Assembly: GCA_039586095.1 (NCBI GenBank)
Contig: JBDHLB010000010.1
Location: forward strand, 1 to 64,000
DNA from: JBDHBD01 sp039586095
GTDB taxonomy: Bacteria > Gemmatimonadota > Gemmatimonadetes > Palauibacterales > Palauibacteraceae
DNA length: 64,000 nt
Reading direction: 5' to 3'
This document shows positions 17,701 through 26,287 of the stretch, in pieces. Within the stretch, counting starts at the first letter, position 1. Each line of letters begins with the position of its first letter. The position numbers and the translations under genes are program-made. The notes beneath the pieces were generated by a model, which made no database searches, was not told the DNA's origin, and saw only the letters and a program-made list of their open reading frames with translations.

Positions 17701-19420
17701 CCAGGACGGTCAAGGCGAGCGGGTCGGTGTCGAGGGCCACGTTGACCACCGAGGCGCCCGAGATGTCGAAGGAACCTTCACCGGCCACCCGCGACGTAAT
17801 TCCGTCCGGCGTTCGGTGCACCACATCGGCTTGGAAAGCGAGGATCCCGCGTGGCTCACCGTCCAGAGTCGCCGTCCCGTCCACACGCCCGTCGAGCGGA
17901 GTCGTGAAGCCCACGACACCTGTCCATCGTGGCTCGAAGTCCGAGAACACCAGATCAAGGGCTCTCAGCGGGAACGGCTCTTCGATGCTTACGGTCCCCA
18001 CCGCCTTCAGCCCGGAAGGCGCCACGTCGCCCTCCACATCCCGGAGCGTGAGATCGGTGTCGATGCGGAGCGCGTCGATCGGCCCCGAGCCCTCCAGGGG
18101 ACCGGACAGGTAGCCGTCCACCAGCTCCGGGCGCTCGAGAAGCTCGTTCATCAGGCGCACTCGCAGCGGTTCGAGCCGCACGCTCAGTGATTCGAAGGTC
18201 GGGGTATCGCGCAGCGCAACCGTGAAGGACCCGCGGAGTCGACTGTCTTGCACCCTGGCGTCGGCGTCCAGCACATCCACCACGACCGTTTCGCCGGCCG
18301 AGCGGACCACGATGCCCATCGGCCCGCCGCCGCTGGACGGTACGGGCACCGGGAGCCACTGCAGATCTTCGAAGGAGGCCGGGTCCGCGTCGAGGTCGAA
18401 GCGGTAGGATTCCGGATCGCCCGGTTCGACCCAGCCGCTGCCGCTCAGCGCCGTCGACCCGAGCTCCGCCGATTCGATCTCGACCTGGATGCTGTCCGCG
18501 ATCGTGAGCACTCCGTCGAAACCGTTCACCGCGAGCGGCTGGCGGACGGCCCGCGCGAGGCCCGACAGGCCACGGATCTCGATCCGCATGGGATCGACGG
18601 GGTTCGCCAACCGCAGTCGCGGGAAGGCGGCGCTCATGGACTCGATGGCGAGAACCTGCTCGTAGCGCCGGACCGCACCGGTCGAGTCTTCGATCGCCTC
18701 GATGCGCCAGATGGATTCCTCCGATGGGTCTGCCCCGGCCCCGGGTGCGGCCGGGCCGCCGGGCGAGTACGGCCGTCGAACCTCGAACAGGCCATCCGCG
18801 GTGCGGGCGTCTGTGAAGAGCAACCGCAGCCCGGGGGGAGGAAGTGTGTCGAGCGGCGTGGGTCCAATCAGGCGAGTCGTGTCGGGCAGCTCCCCAAACG
18901 TCGTGTCCTGCCCGACGGTGTCCGGAGCCGACGGCTCGTCATCCCCTCCGAAGATCCGTTCGAAGTTCCAGCGCCCGTCCAGTCCCTGCACCAGATGCAA
19001 TTCCACCCTCGCCGCCTCGAGACCGCGAAAGTGGAATCGCTCGCGCAGGAAACCGGTCGGGTCGTATTCGAGACTCGCCGTGTCGAGCGCGACGAAGATC
19101 TCTCCGTCGGGCCCTCGAATCTCGAAACGCTCGAAGACCGCCCGTGTGAGAAGGTTGCCCTCCAGGACCGGCCCCATCCGGACCTGCCCGTTGACCACGT
19201 CTTCCAGCTTCCGGGCGATCACGGAAGCGGCGGTGTTGCGGCCGTACTCGGTCTGCGTGGCGGCGACGAGAGTGAACGCGGATGCGAGGCTCAGCACCCC
19301 GAGCCCCACCGCGACGAAGCGGCCCACGGCCGCCCCGGCGCGACGAGGCCATGAAGAGCGTTTCGGCGACTGTTCCGCCGTCACCCCGTTCACGCCCTGA
19401 TCCGACCGCTGATCCGACAC
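14798..19420 (-). CDS. tamB: TamB/DUF490 translocation and assembly module protein
   Basis: 1540-residue inner-membrane-anchored periplasmic protein. One N-terminal helix (about 33-55, VGRFVAVGLGVLSLASAF) is followed by a very long beta-rich region made of AsmA/TamB-like repeats, then a C-terminal DUF490 region. That region contains 'RTRTPAGPVTIWADITGTL' and 'SNPPTLSDSDRLCFLAVG', the usual 'S.P.L...D....L..G' signature. It ends in an aromatic beta-strand (FIFREWSFP). TamB partners with the Omp85 protein TamA and is linked to outer-membrane protein insertion and bridge-like lipid transport. The tamA homolog lies 19 nt upstream in the same operon. Cys residues in the C-terminal region (LCFLAVGVPCYG) are unusual. 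Confidence 0.92.
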   Translation of the reverse strand: MSDQRSDQGVNGVTAEQSPKRSSWPRRAGAAVGRFVAVGLGVLSLASAFTLVAATQTEYGRNTAASVIARKLEDVVNGQVRMGPVLEGNLLTRAVFERFEIRGPDGEIFVALDTASLEYDPTGFLRERFHFRGLEAARVELHLVQGLDGRWNFERIFGGDDEPSAPDTVGQDTTFGELPDTTRLIGPTPLDTLPPPGLRLLFTDARTADGLFEVRRPYSPGGPAAPGAGADPSEESIWRIEAIEDSTGAVRRYEQVLAIESMSAAFPRLRLANPVDPMRIEIRGLSGLARAVRQPLAVNGFDGVLTIADSIQVEIESAELGSTALSGSGWVEPGDPESYRFDLDADPASFEDLQWLPVPVPSSGGGPMGIVVRSAGETVVVDVLDADARVQDSRLRGSFTVALRDTPTFESLSVRLEPLRVRLMNELLERPELVDGYLSGPLEGSGPIDALRIDTDLTLRDVEGDVAPSGLKAVGTVSIEEPFPLRALDLVFSDFEPRWTGVVGFTTPLDGRVDGTATLDGEPRGILAFQADVVHRTPDGITSRVAGEGSFDISGASVVNVALDTDPLALTVLAPFFPELGLVGEVRGSLAASGGLQNLEARADLETPRGELRFDGRFDLEAEDKRYDAQVQARGFDLSQWIDGAPESALAIGGRVTGIGTDPATLEASLDLDILPSVFEQARIDTSQIRLTVDDGAMRIDTFVVRSDVGIVTGRGSFGLSSDQGGSLILEASTEDMSAWNRWILEEIPGGETLEEDTDLFADFDAPLAGRGRADEGEQASQGFAGSLTARGVLFGNLDAVSFGGQLTGRDVRYREHRADSLLARLDVPNPRDLDSLVVVGTAWNARVFGQQLDSLTARFERAGPGAASLRASAARDTSLSLVTDAGVSWGDRTYRAELAGFRINMRGHEVELTAPASLAYSDSGLVVRDLVLEGPHARLRADGGIPAVGSGRFEVALSDLHIENLLGVLADPPELSGTVGGLLRVEGNLDAPRMELSLEVADASARSAGPARIEADMQYAARSLEGEIHALGSTGAVLRAFGRVRANLSLRSVERRVPDDAFDFVVEADSLALDLLAPWVGGLEEVVGYASGNVAVSGGPQEPRYDGKIEVRNGGAFVPGLGVRYRDAHGTARFQGSALQVDSLVVRAGEGTGLVMGTVELSEPGDPGFDLALRANLLDGMNRRAMTFLVSGSGNLHGRFRAPEITGSFRFRDGDIRQDEFLRGRQVIDLTDPDVYSLIDTTVVAERRLLARARNPFMDNLQIDAELALGPNLWLRSDVVDVELVGEGIDVRMDRAAGTLTMLGTVRLARGNYVFDRIPPYRTSLQITAGTIDFVGSPGLDPNVDITAEYRTRTPAGPVTIWADITGTLRETQLRTRSNPPTLSDSDRLCFLAVGVPCYGAGDERLGQRLVQESVLGTLSSGLSSAFVGSSGLSYLQLRSVGTEYDSSTGGLESTQSLFARTELAVGWYAGEDVFFSVAQPLGGGVPRVLIEWRFSENWSLEARAENRFDRQQFGVASAASFETAQTYGLFIFREWSFP

Positions 19421-19439
19421 GTGGCTCCGTATTCGCCGT

Positions 19440-21590
19440 TCAGAAGGCTTCGCCGATCGCCAGATTGAGCCTCAGGCGCCGGAAGAACTCCGTCAGGAGC
19501 GACGGATTGTCGAAGGTGAAAGGATCGTACGCCACCGGACTGTCGAGCTCCACCAGACTGCCGTCCGGGAGCGTGGCCACGACCGGCCGTATCTCGACGC
19601 CCGACAGGTTGTACCCGAGGTCCAGGCGCAGGGGCCCGACGGGCGTCTGATATCGGATCCCCACGCCTGGGGACCAGATGGGCGCTCGTGGCTCGGTCAC
19701 GCTCTCCCACACCTGACCGATGTCCAGAAAGCCGACGAAGCGCCACGCGTCGCCGAGGGTCCGGCGTAGCTCGAGGCTCAGCTCCAGCACGGCGTCACCC
19801 CCAATGGGCCGCTCGACGAACCGCCCCGGATCGGTCGCTGCGATCTCGCGCGAGCAGTCGGGAAGCGGCAGCTCCGGACAGTCCGAGATCGAGTCGAGCA
19901 CCAGTACCGTCGGACCCAGGAGGTTCTGCCCGAACCCCCGCACGCTCTGCGCGCCGCCGGCGAAAAACCGCTTGCCCGGATAGATGACGTCGTTGGCCGT
20001 GTCGGCCGCCGCGAAACCGCGAGTCGACTCCACGAACCCGGCACGAGCTCGCGCCGCGAACACGAGACCCGGAGAGAGCTGCAGGAAATTCGCCGCCTGC
20101 AACGTGAGCCTTCCGTATCGCCACTCCGAGCCCGTGAAGCTCTCGGCCAGCTCCGCCTCGGCCGCCAGGTAGTATCCGTCCGAGGGCGCGAAGGGATCGT
20201 CCGTCCGGTTGTACAGCCAGGAGAGCGTGATGGGCGACAGCCAGGCGAATTCGGTGACGAACTCGATGTCCTCCGTTTGACAGAACCCGAAGTTCACGCA
20301 GAAGAAGATGTCGGCCGACTTCTCGTCGAAGCCGGTATACTCCGGCCGGTACGAGAGGCTGGCCGTCATGCGGCGGCGGAGCTGGCGCGTAAACGTGATC
20401 TGGGAGCCGACGGCATTTCGTACGAACACGTCCGGCACGCTCTCACGCTCGGCAAACCCCTGCAGGCTGAAGCTCGTTCGAGGCGAAAAGAAATAGGGCT
20501 GCGAGTACTGGAGCTGCAGCAGAAAGTTGAGCTGATGGAAGACCGGGTCCTGTCCGACGTCCTGACAGGGAAACTGCCCGTCCAGCGGATCGGCGAACAG
20601 GTTGGAGAGCCTCGCGGTCAGCTCGAGCGCCCTCGCTTCCCCGAAGAAGTTGCGGTGCGTGAGCCGCGACTCGATCTGGAAGCAGCGGTCCGTGCTCCAG
20701 CCGCCGCCGGCCCGGGCGGCGCGGGTGGGTGCCGGCGTGACAATCACGTTGATGTTCACGAGGCTGTCGCCGGAAGTGACCGCGCTGTCCGCTCGGCCGA
20801 TCGCCGCGAACCGAATCGCGGGCAGGCCGGCCAGTGTCCGCTGACTGTTCAGCAGACGCTCCTGGCTGTAGTGCTGCCCCTCTTCAAAGCTGAGAAAGCG
20901 CGCCACCACGCCGGGGCCGATCTCGTCCGCCCCCTCGATCCGTATCTCGCCGATCCGGTAACGCTGGCCCGGCGTCGCGGCCAGCGTCACACGAGCCCCT
21001 CCACGGGGCGGAAGAAAGGCATCCTCCAGGACGACGGCGTCAATGTAGCCCAGGTTCTGAAGCCGTGTGACCAGCAGATCTTTGAGTTGTTCGAGGGCGA
21101 CACGGTCGAACGGGCCGCCCACCGCGAGAGTCGTTTGCCTCCGGACCGCTGCCGTGTCCAGGATCCCCTCCACTCCGACGATCGCCAGGGAGTCGAGCGG
21201 GGTGGGCGAGCCCTCGTCGATCAGGAACGCGACCTCCACGCGGCCGTTCCGGCGGTTCACCAGCGTGTCCACGGACACCTGCCGGAAGCCCCGCTGGCGA
21301 TAAAACACACGGAGTCGGAGCAGATCGATTGGCAGCTCGTCCTCTTCGAGAAAGGCGCGGTCGTGCGCGAAGCCCCAATCGGTGAGCCAGCAGAAGGGCT
21401 GAAGGATGAAGGTCCGGCAGTTGGTGGCTCGCGTGTCGATCACCGCGGACAGCTCGCCGTTCGAAAACGCCTCGTTGCCCAGAAACGAGAGGTTGGTCAC
21501 CTCTCGATCGCGCGGACTCTGACCGCGAAGCGGGCCGGCAATGACCGCGACTCCCAGCCAGGCAAGCCATATGAGGCGAAGTCTCGTCAC
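19440..21590 (-). CDS. tamA: Omp85-family outer-membrane protein (BamA/TamA type)
   Basis: 716 residues with a signal peptide (LIWLAWLGVAVIAGPLRGQ). Residues about 30-290 contain POTRA-like repeats (for example 'VTNLSFLGNEAFSNGEL', 'DSLAIVGVEGILDTAAV', 'IGEIRIEGADEIGPGVV'). A 16-strand barrel follows, with the VRGF motif of the lid loop (GGAQSVRGFGQ) and the terminal TPVGPLRLDLGY strand. Omp85 proteins insert beta-barrel proteins into the outer membrane. Pairing with tamB 19 nt downstream supports TamA over BamA. It has an unusual number of Cys residues in loops. The GTG start overlaps the stop of the metallophosphoesterase gene (GTGA). Confidence 0.9.
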   Translation of the reverse strand: MTRLRLIWLAWLGVAVIAGPLRGQSPRDREVTNLSFLGNEAFSNGELSAVIDTRATNCRTFILQPFCWLTDWGFAHDRAFLEEDELPIDLLRLRVFYRQRGFRQVSVDTLVNRRNGRVEVAFLIDEGSPTPLDSLAIVGVEGILDTAAVRRQTTLAVGGPFDRVALEQLKDLLVTRLQNLGYIDAVVLEDAFLPPRGGARVTLAATPGQRYRIGEIRIEGADEIGPGVVARFLSFEEGQHYSQERLLNSQRTLAGLPAIRFAAIGRADSAVTSGDSLVNINVIVTPAPTRAARAGGGWSTDRCFQIESRLTHRNFFGEARALELTARLSNLFADPLDGQFPCQDVGQDPVFHQLNFLLQLQYSQPYFFSPRTSFSLQGFAERESVPDVFVRNAVGSQITFTRQLRRRMTASLSYRPEYTGFDEKSADIFFCVNFGFCQTEDIEFVTEFAWLSPITLSWLYNRTDDPFAPSDGYYLAAEAELAESFTGSEWRYGRLTLQAANFLQLSPGLVFAARARAGFVESTRGFAAADTANDVIYPGKRFFAGGAQSVRGFGQNLLGPTVLVLDSISDCPELPLPDCSREIAATDPGRFVERPIGGDAVLELSLELRRTLGDAWRFVGFLDIGQVWESVTEPRAPIWSPGVGIRYQTPVGPLRLDLGYNLSGVEIRPVVATLPDGSLVELDSPVAYDPFTFDNPSLLTEFFRRLRLNLAIGEAF

Positions 21591-22507
21591 GGCTCCTCTC
21601 CGGACCGCTCTTCATCGGACTCGGGCTCCGCTCCACGGTCCTCATCGGCATCCGAAGCACTCGGCTCGACGAAGGGCGGGGGCGGCAGCCAGACGTTCGC
21701 CCGCGATCCGAAGCGGTGCTCGCTGTGGGGCCAGAATGCGTCCTTCGAGCTGCGCCACAGGTAGTGACTGATCCGAATCTCGGACTCCGACACGCCGATG
21801 TAGTTCAAGCTGTTCTTCAGCCTCTCGCGACCGCGTCCTCTCGCCGACGTCGTCGTTCCACACTGAACGATCACGATGCCGCGCTCGCGGTCACGTCCCG
21901 GGAAGAAATCCAGCGAGTCCCCGATGTACGAGCGGTGCATGTGGCCGGCCAGGATCAGGTGCACCCCCATGTCGGTGAACGCCTCGATCGCACGCCGCGC
22001 ACCGGGCATCACGTTGCCGCCCTCGAAGTCGGGCGGAGGTGCCAGGTGGTGGTGCGTGACGACCACCTTGAGCTCATCGGCCGCGCTCTCGGCAAAGGCG
22101 CGGGCGGCGAACTCCAGCTGCCACCGGCGGATGCGTCCGTTCGTGAACGTGAAGCGCCGCGTAGAGTCGACGCACACCACGGTGAGACCGGGGAGCCGGT
22201 GCACCGTGTTCAGTTCGTCGCTGATGAACTCCTGATAGTTGCGGTGGGGGGCCAGGAAACGCTCGAACACCCGGTAGAGGGGCACGTCATGATTGCCCGG
22301 CGTCACGGCCACGGGGACGTCCAGGCGATCGAGAAACGCGCGCGCCTGCCGAAACTGGTCCGGTTTCGCCCGCCGCGTGAGGTCGCCCGACACCACCACC
22401 AGCTCGGGCCGGCGCGTGTTCACGATCCGCAGCACGGCCTCGGCCCGATCGGGCAGAAAGTTGGGCCCGAAGTGCAGGTCCGAGATGTGCAGGATGTCAG
22501 GGCTCAT
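21587..22507 (-). CDS. Calcineurin-like metallophosphoesterase
   Basis: 306-residue cytosolic metal-dependent phosphoesterase. All five family motifs are visible in order: DLHFG near residue 10, SGDLTRR, GNHDVPL, VVTHHHLAPP and GHMHRS. The substrate (cyclic nucleotide, nucleoside or lipid pyrophosphate) cannot be told from sequence. It ends in an acidic Glu/Asp/Ser tail. The ATG at 22507 is preferred because the protein then begins MSPDILHISDLHFG. An in-frame TTG 18 nt upstream is weaker. Its last codons overlap tamA by 4 nt, placing it with the lgt-tamA-tamB envelope genes. Confidence 0.9.
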   Translation of the reverse strand: MSPDILHISDLHFGPNFLPDRAEAVLRIVNTRRPELVVVSGDLTRRAKPDQFRQARAFLDRLDVPVAVTPGNHDVPLYRVFERFLAPHRNYQEFISDELNTVHRLPGLTVVCVDSTRRFTFTNGRIRRWQLEFAARAFAESAADELKVVVTHHHLAPPPDFEGGNVMPGARRAIEAFTDMGVHLILAGHMHRSYIGDSLDFFPGRDRERGIVIVQCGTTTSARGRGRERLKNSLNYIGVSESEIRISHYLWRSSKDAFWPHSEHRFGSRANVWLPPPPFVEPSASDADEDRGAEPESDEERSGEEP

Positions 22508-22532
22508 GGGCCGCGCGCGGCCCAACCCGTCG

Positions 22533-23369
22533 TCAGCCGCCGGCCAATTCGGTGCCGCGCTCTGCCCGTTTGTAAAGGATGTAGGCGCCTCCGGCGATCA
22601 GCGCCACGCTGAGCACCTGAGCGAGGGTGAACGGTCCGAAGAAACGATCATCCTTGGCCCGGAAGAACTCGACGACAATCCGCTCCAGCCCGGCGAGCAC
22701 CATCCACAGGCCGAACAGCCAGCCAGCGCGGTGTGGCCGCTTCCTCAGCTTCCACAGAACGGCGAACATGATGAGGGCCATGCCCACCTCGTACAGCTGA
22801 GTCGGATGCACGGCGAGCACCTCGGTATCGGGGATCGCGGGATCCACATCGGCACCGAATCGGCGCAGGTTGCCGGCCGTCGTGGGGGGCGTTCCCTGCG
22901 GAAAGGCGATGCCGACCCAACTGTCCGTGGGACGACCGTAGTCGTCCCCGACCCCGAAGCAGCCGAGTCGTCCCACCGCATACGCGAGAGCGAGCGCGGG
23001 CGCGACCACGTCAGCCCCCAGCGCGACGGCGACCCCCCGACGGCGCAGTACGTAGATGACACCCAGAGTCCCGCCGATGAGCCCGCCGTACCAGACGAGA
23101 CCTCCGCGGGCGAAGATCATCCCCATGGGATCGGCGGCCGTTCGCTGCCAGTAAAGCAGCACGTAGTAGAGCTTCGCGCCCACGATGCCACCGATCAGCG
23201 CGCCGAGCAGGATGTCGGCCGCGAGCTCGGGATCCATGCCGCGGCGCTTCAGATCGATGAGGATGACCGTGTAGCCGGCGAGAAAGGACATCGCCAGCAG
23301 GAACCCGAACGTCGTGATCGTAAGCTGGCCGACCACTGGCAGGGTCAGCGTGATCAGTTCTGGATGCAC
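22533..23369 (-). CDS. lgt: Prolipoprotein diacylglyceryl transferase
   Basis: Inner-membrane enzyme that moves diacylglycerol from phosphatidylglycerol to the lipobox Cys of prolipoproteins. It is needed for the many lipoproteins in this window. 278 residues with seven hydrophobic segments. Family motifs are GLVWYGGLIGGTLG, VGRLGCFGVGDDYGRPT (the Arg-Gly signature region), and HPTQLYEVG with the conserved His and Glu. It overlaps the tsaD 3' end by 16 nt, indicating a shared transcript. Confidence 0.95.
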   Translation of the reverse strand: MHPELITLTLPVVGQLTITTFGFLLAMSFLAGYTVILIDLKRRGMDPELAADILLGALIGGIVGAKLYYVLLYWQRTAADPMGMIFARGGLVWYGGLIGGTLGVIYVLRRRGVAVALGADVVAPALALAYAVGRLGCFGVGDDYGRPTDSWVGIAFPQGTPPTTAGNLRRFGADVDPAIPDTEVLAVHPTQLYEVGMALIMFAVLWKLRKRPHRAGWLFGLWMVLAGLERIVVEFFRAKDDRFFGPFTLAQVLSVALIAGGAYILYKRAERGTELAGG

Positions 23370-24523
23370 GCCTCCGCCCCCTTTCCAACGGTTGTCCCGT
23401 CGCTCGTTGCGTCGCGCGTCGCGTCCGCTCCGGCTGTCTTCCCATCTCCCCGGCCGGCCGCCGTCGCGCGTGGCCGAAGCCCCGGGAACGGCAGCGACGG
23501 ATCGGCGTTGAGGTCGGGGCCGCTACGCTCGCCGGCCCTGAGACGATGCTCGGCCAGGCACGCGACCATCGCTCCGTTGTCCGTGGACATGCGAGGCGAT
23601 GGCAAGAACAGTTCGCCCGTACCCGCCAGCGCCGACTGGAAGCGCTTGCGGAGTTCCGCGTTGCACGCCACTCCGCCACCCAACACGACGCGCTGGCAGC
23701 CGGTCACGTCGATCGCGCGCATCGTCTTCGTCACCAGCACGTCCACGACCGCCGTCTGAAACTCCGCGGCCAGGTCGAAAACGACCCCGGCCAGCGTCCC
23801 GTCGCCGGTCTGCTCGACCTCGCCGGCGAGTAGCGCCGCGGCGGTCTTGAGACCGCTGAACGAGAAATCGAAGTAGGCCGGATCGTCCGGCTCGTCGGAA
23901 GAGGAGAGCATCGGCCGCGGAAGCTGAAAGCGCCCCGGCGTGCCCCGCTCCGCCGCCCGCTGTATCTCCGGACCCCCGGGATACCCCAAGCCGAAGCGAC
24001 GCGCCACCTTGTCGAACGCCTCCCCGGCGGCGTCATCCCGCGTCTGCCCGAACAGCGTATACCGGCCCCACTCTTCGGCGTGGAGGAGCAGCGTGTGACC
24101 GCCGGAAACGAGAAGCGCGACGAACGGTGGCCCCAGACCCGGCGACTCGAGGGGTGCCGCAAACAGGTGGGCTTCCATGTGGTGCAGACCGAGCAAAGGC
24201 AGCCCGAGTGCGTCAGCGAACCCCTTCGACCAGTTGACTCCGACGAGCAGAGCGCCGACCAGACCCGGACCCTGCGTCACGCCGATCCCAGCGAGATCGG
24301 TCATCGCGATCCCGGCATCGGCCAGCGCCGCCTCTACGATGCGGTCGATCTTCCTGACATGGGCGCGGGCGGCGATCTCGGGTACCACGCCGCCGAAGGC
24401 CTGGTGTGCGTCCTGCGAATAGATCGCCTGGCCGAGCAGCCGCCCGTCCTCCACGACACCCGCCGAGGTCTCGTCACACGAGGTCTCGATCCCGAGCACG
24501 GGACCGCCCGTCCACGTCGTCAC
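23354..24523 (-). CDS. tsaD: tRNA N6-adenosine threonylcarbamoyltransferase TsaD
   Basis: Catalytic subunit of t6A37 tRNA modification, acting with TsaB and TsaE. 389 residues: GIETSCDETSAGVV at the N-terminus, the metal site HHMEAH, the nucleotide loop VALLVSGGHTLL, DFSFSGLKTA and VVLGGGVACNAELR. The last ~50 residues, rich in Ala, Gly, Asp and Thr, extend past the usual ~337-residue length. The GTG at 24523 is preceded by GGAGA at good spacing. A longer GTG start at 24562 would overlap ybbR, and a shorter one (GTG at 24493) would begin MLGIETSCDE. Confidence 0.95.
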   Translation of the reverse strand: MTTWTGGPVLGIETSCDETSAGVVEDGRLLGQAIYSQDAHQAFGGVVPEIAARAHVRKIDRIVEAALADAGIAMTDLAGIGVTQGPGLVGALLVGVNWSKGFADALGLPLLGLHHMEAHLFAAPLESPGLGPPFVALLVSGGHTLLLHAEEWGRYTLFGQTRDDAAGEAFDKVARRFGLGYPGGPEIQRAAERGTPGRFQLPRPMLSSSDEPDDPAYFDFSFSGLKTAAALLAGEVEQTGDGTLAGVVFDLAAEFQTAVVDVLVTKTMRAIDVTGCQRVVLGGGVACNAELRKRFQSALAGTGELFLPSPRMSTDNGAMVACLAEHRLRAGERSGPDLNADPSLPFPGLRPRATAAGRGDGKTAGADATRDATSDGTTVGKGAEACIQN

Positions 24524-24551
24524 CGGACGTGCTCTCCACGCACCGCGGGCA

Positions 24552-25484
24552 TCACGAAGCACCCTCCTCGGCGTACACCTGGACGCGTGGAGGGTCGGAG
24601 GAAGCGGTGACGGTCAAACCGGCGGGCAAGCGAATGGCGACGGGCAAACTGCGTCGGGCCTGGGACGCACCGGCCACGACGACCACCGCCTGCACGTCGC
24701 TGGCGGACAGCCGCTCGACCTGCGTGCGTCCTCCACGAAGCACCGCCATGACCGTGGCGGGTGTCACGCGCATCCCCATCGCTCCGGGGCCCTGTGGCTC
24801 CACTCTGACCGCCAGTCGACGTTCGATCACGGCATCGACCTCCACGGTCACCAGGACCTGGGCGGGCTCTACCGTGACCGTCGACAGTCCGGCGGGAAGC
24901 GGGACGGGCACCTGCCGCGTGGAAGCGCGTTGCACGCTCCCGAGTCGCACGGGGGTGTCCAGATGGGAGATTCCGTTGACCTCGGACTGTGCGCCGCGCA
25001 CGGTGACGCTCTCCGGCTGCACGATGGGCGCATAGGTGACGAATCCCTCCACGGTGGTCGCGCTCAGATCGATGGTGACCGGCACGCGGCGGGTGACGAG
25101 CGGCTCGAAACGCAGCTCGACCTCGCTCGGGCTTACGGCGATCGGGCGCACGCTCAGGCTACGATCGTATGCCACGTCGGACGGCGAGAGCCGCAGAGAC
25201 ATGACCGAGTCTTCCACCGATTCGATCACCTTGCGCACCACGGGCTGGTTGAACAGCGCGAACATGTCGCCGCTGCGGCCAGCGAATATGGCCGTGACCT
25301 CGTCGGGAACCTCGACCGCGACCCAGCCGCTGTCGGCCACATCGATTTCGAGTCGGGTCCGAACGGGCTGATCCTGACGCTGTTCTTCGGCAGACACGTT
25401 GAACCAGAGGAGCAGCGACAGCATCAAGGCCGACAGCTTGAACGGCCAGTTGGTCAGAAAAGCGGCTCGCCAGTCCACGCTCAC
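24552..25484 (-). CDS. YbbR-like (CdaR-type) repeat protein
   Basis: 310 residues. A single N-terminal membrane helix (FKLSALMLSLLLWFNVSAE) is followed by an extracytoplasmic region of about four YbbR repeats, with repeated 'V.V......G' strands such as PVRTRLEIDVADSG, VPVTIDLSATTVEG, VPVPLPAG and VAIRLPAG. In Firmicutes the YbbR protein CdaR controls the diadenylate cyclase CdaA. No cdaA is present in this window, so that role cannot be assumed. The GTG start overlaps the PASTA gene stop (GTGA). Confidence 0.82.
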   Translation of the reverse strand: MSVDWRAAFLTNWPFKLSALMLSLLLWFNVSAEEQRQDQPVRTRLEIDVADSGWVAVEVPDEVTAIFAGRSGDMFALFNQPVVRKVIESVEDSVMSLRLSPSDVAYDRSLSVRPIAVSPSEVELRFEPLVTRRVPVTIDLSATTVEGFVTYAPIVQPESVTVRGAQSEVNGISHLDTPVRLGSVQRASTRQVPVPLPAGLSTVTVEPAQVLVTVEVDAVIERRLAVRVEPQGPGAMGMRVTPATVMAVLRGGRTQVERLSASDVQAVVVVAGASQARRSLPVAIRLPAGLTVTASSDPPRVQVYAEEGAS

Positions 25485-26287
25485 CCTTCCTCCGTGCTCG
25501 GTTCTTCGCCAGCGCCCGCGACCTCGACAGACACCAGCCCTCCCACCTTGAGCGAGAACCCGGGAGGCGGAAACTGGCCGACCACGCGACCGGGCGCCTC
25601 CGGGGCCGCTTCATCGTAGCGAATCGTACCCAGCTGGAGACCCGCCCCCTCGAGCAGCACAGCTACGTCATCGATGTGGCGGCCCAGAAGATCCGGTACG
25701 ACAGCCGCCTGGACACCCTCGACGACTTCCAGCTCCACCCGAGCTGGAAGCTCCAGTCGCTCTCCGGCCGCCGGGCGCGTCCCCCTGACACCTCCCCTGC
25801 TGCGGCCCTCCACCACGCGCCGCTCCACGTCGAATCCCAGACCCGCCAGCACGGCCTCGGCATCCTCCGTGGACAACCCGCTCAGGTCGGGAACCGTCTG
25901 CATCTCGGGGCCTCTGCTGAGCGTAAGGTAGACGGGCGTTCCAACGGCAGCGAGCTGGTGCGCGAGAGGACTCTGTGCCACGACCCAGTTGGGGGGAACC
26001 GTCGGGTCGGCGACGCGGTCGAGCGCTCGGGCCTCGAGACCGAGCGACTCCAGTCTCTCGGTCGCGTCTTCGAAGTGCACCTCCGTCACGTTGGGGACTC
26101 CGACCACGTCGAGCTCCTCGGCCTGATCGGGCGATGGAAACAGCCAGATCGCTGCCACCAGATAGCCCACCCCGAACCCGAGAAGACCGATGAGTCCGGC
26201 CCGCGCCCAGCGGGTCTGGAGCACACCGAAGAGGACGCTCAGGTCGGGAAGCGAACGGGAGGTCCCGCGGCGCCGCTCCAGCTTCAC
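25481..26287 (-). CDS. Membrane-anchored PASTA-repeat protein without a kinase domain
   Basis: 268 residues: a short cytoplasmic N-terminus, one TM helix at about 28-50 (AGLIGLLGFGVGYLVAAIWLF), then three PASTA repeats. The first begins VVGVPNVTEVHFEDATERL, the second TVPDLSGLSTEDAEAVL, the third VVPDLLGRHIDDVAVLL. PASTA repeats bind peptidoglycan fragments or act as spacers in PknB kinases and PBPs. No catalytic domain is attached here. The GTG start overlaps the rsmB stop, and the 3' end overlaps ybbR, both as GTGA, so it lies in a strongly coupled group. Confidence 0.88.
   Translation of the reverse strand: MKLERRRGTSRSLPDLSVLFGVLQTRWARAGLIGLLGFGVGYLVAAIWLFPSPDQAEELDVVGVPNVTEVHFEDATERLESLGLEARALDRVADPTVPPNWVVAQSPLAHQLAAVGTPVYLTLSRGPEMQTVPDLSGLSTEDAEAVLAGLGFDVERRVVEGRSRGGVRGTRPAAGERLELPARVELEVVEGVQAAVVPDLLGRHIDDVAVLLEGAGLQLGTIRYDEAAPEAPGRVVGQFPPPGFSLKVGGLVSVEVAGAGEEPSTEEG

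Noticed and set aside
20277..23759. Plus-strand frames of 495, 298 and 488 codons opposite tamA, the phosphoesterase, lgt and tsaD
   Set aside because: Antisense shadows over well-supported genes.
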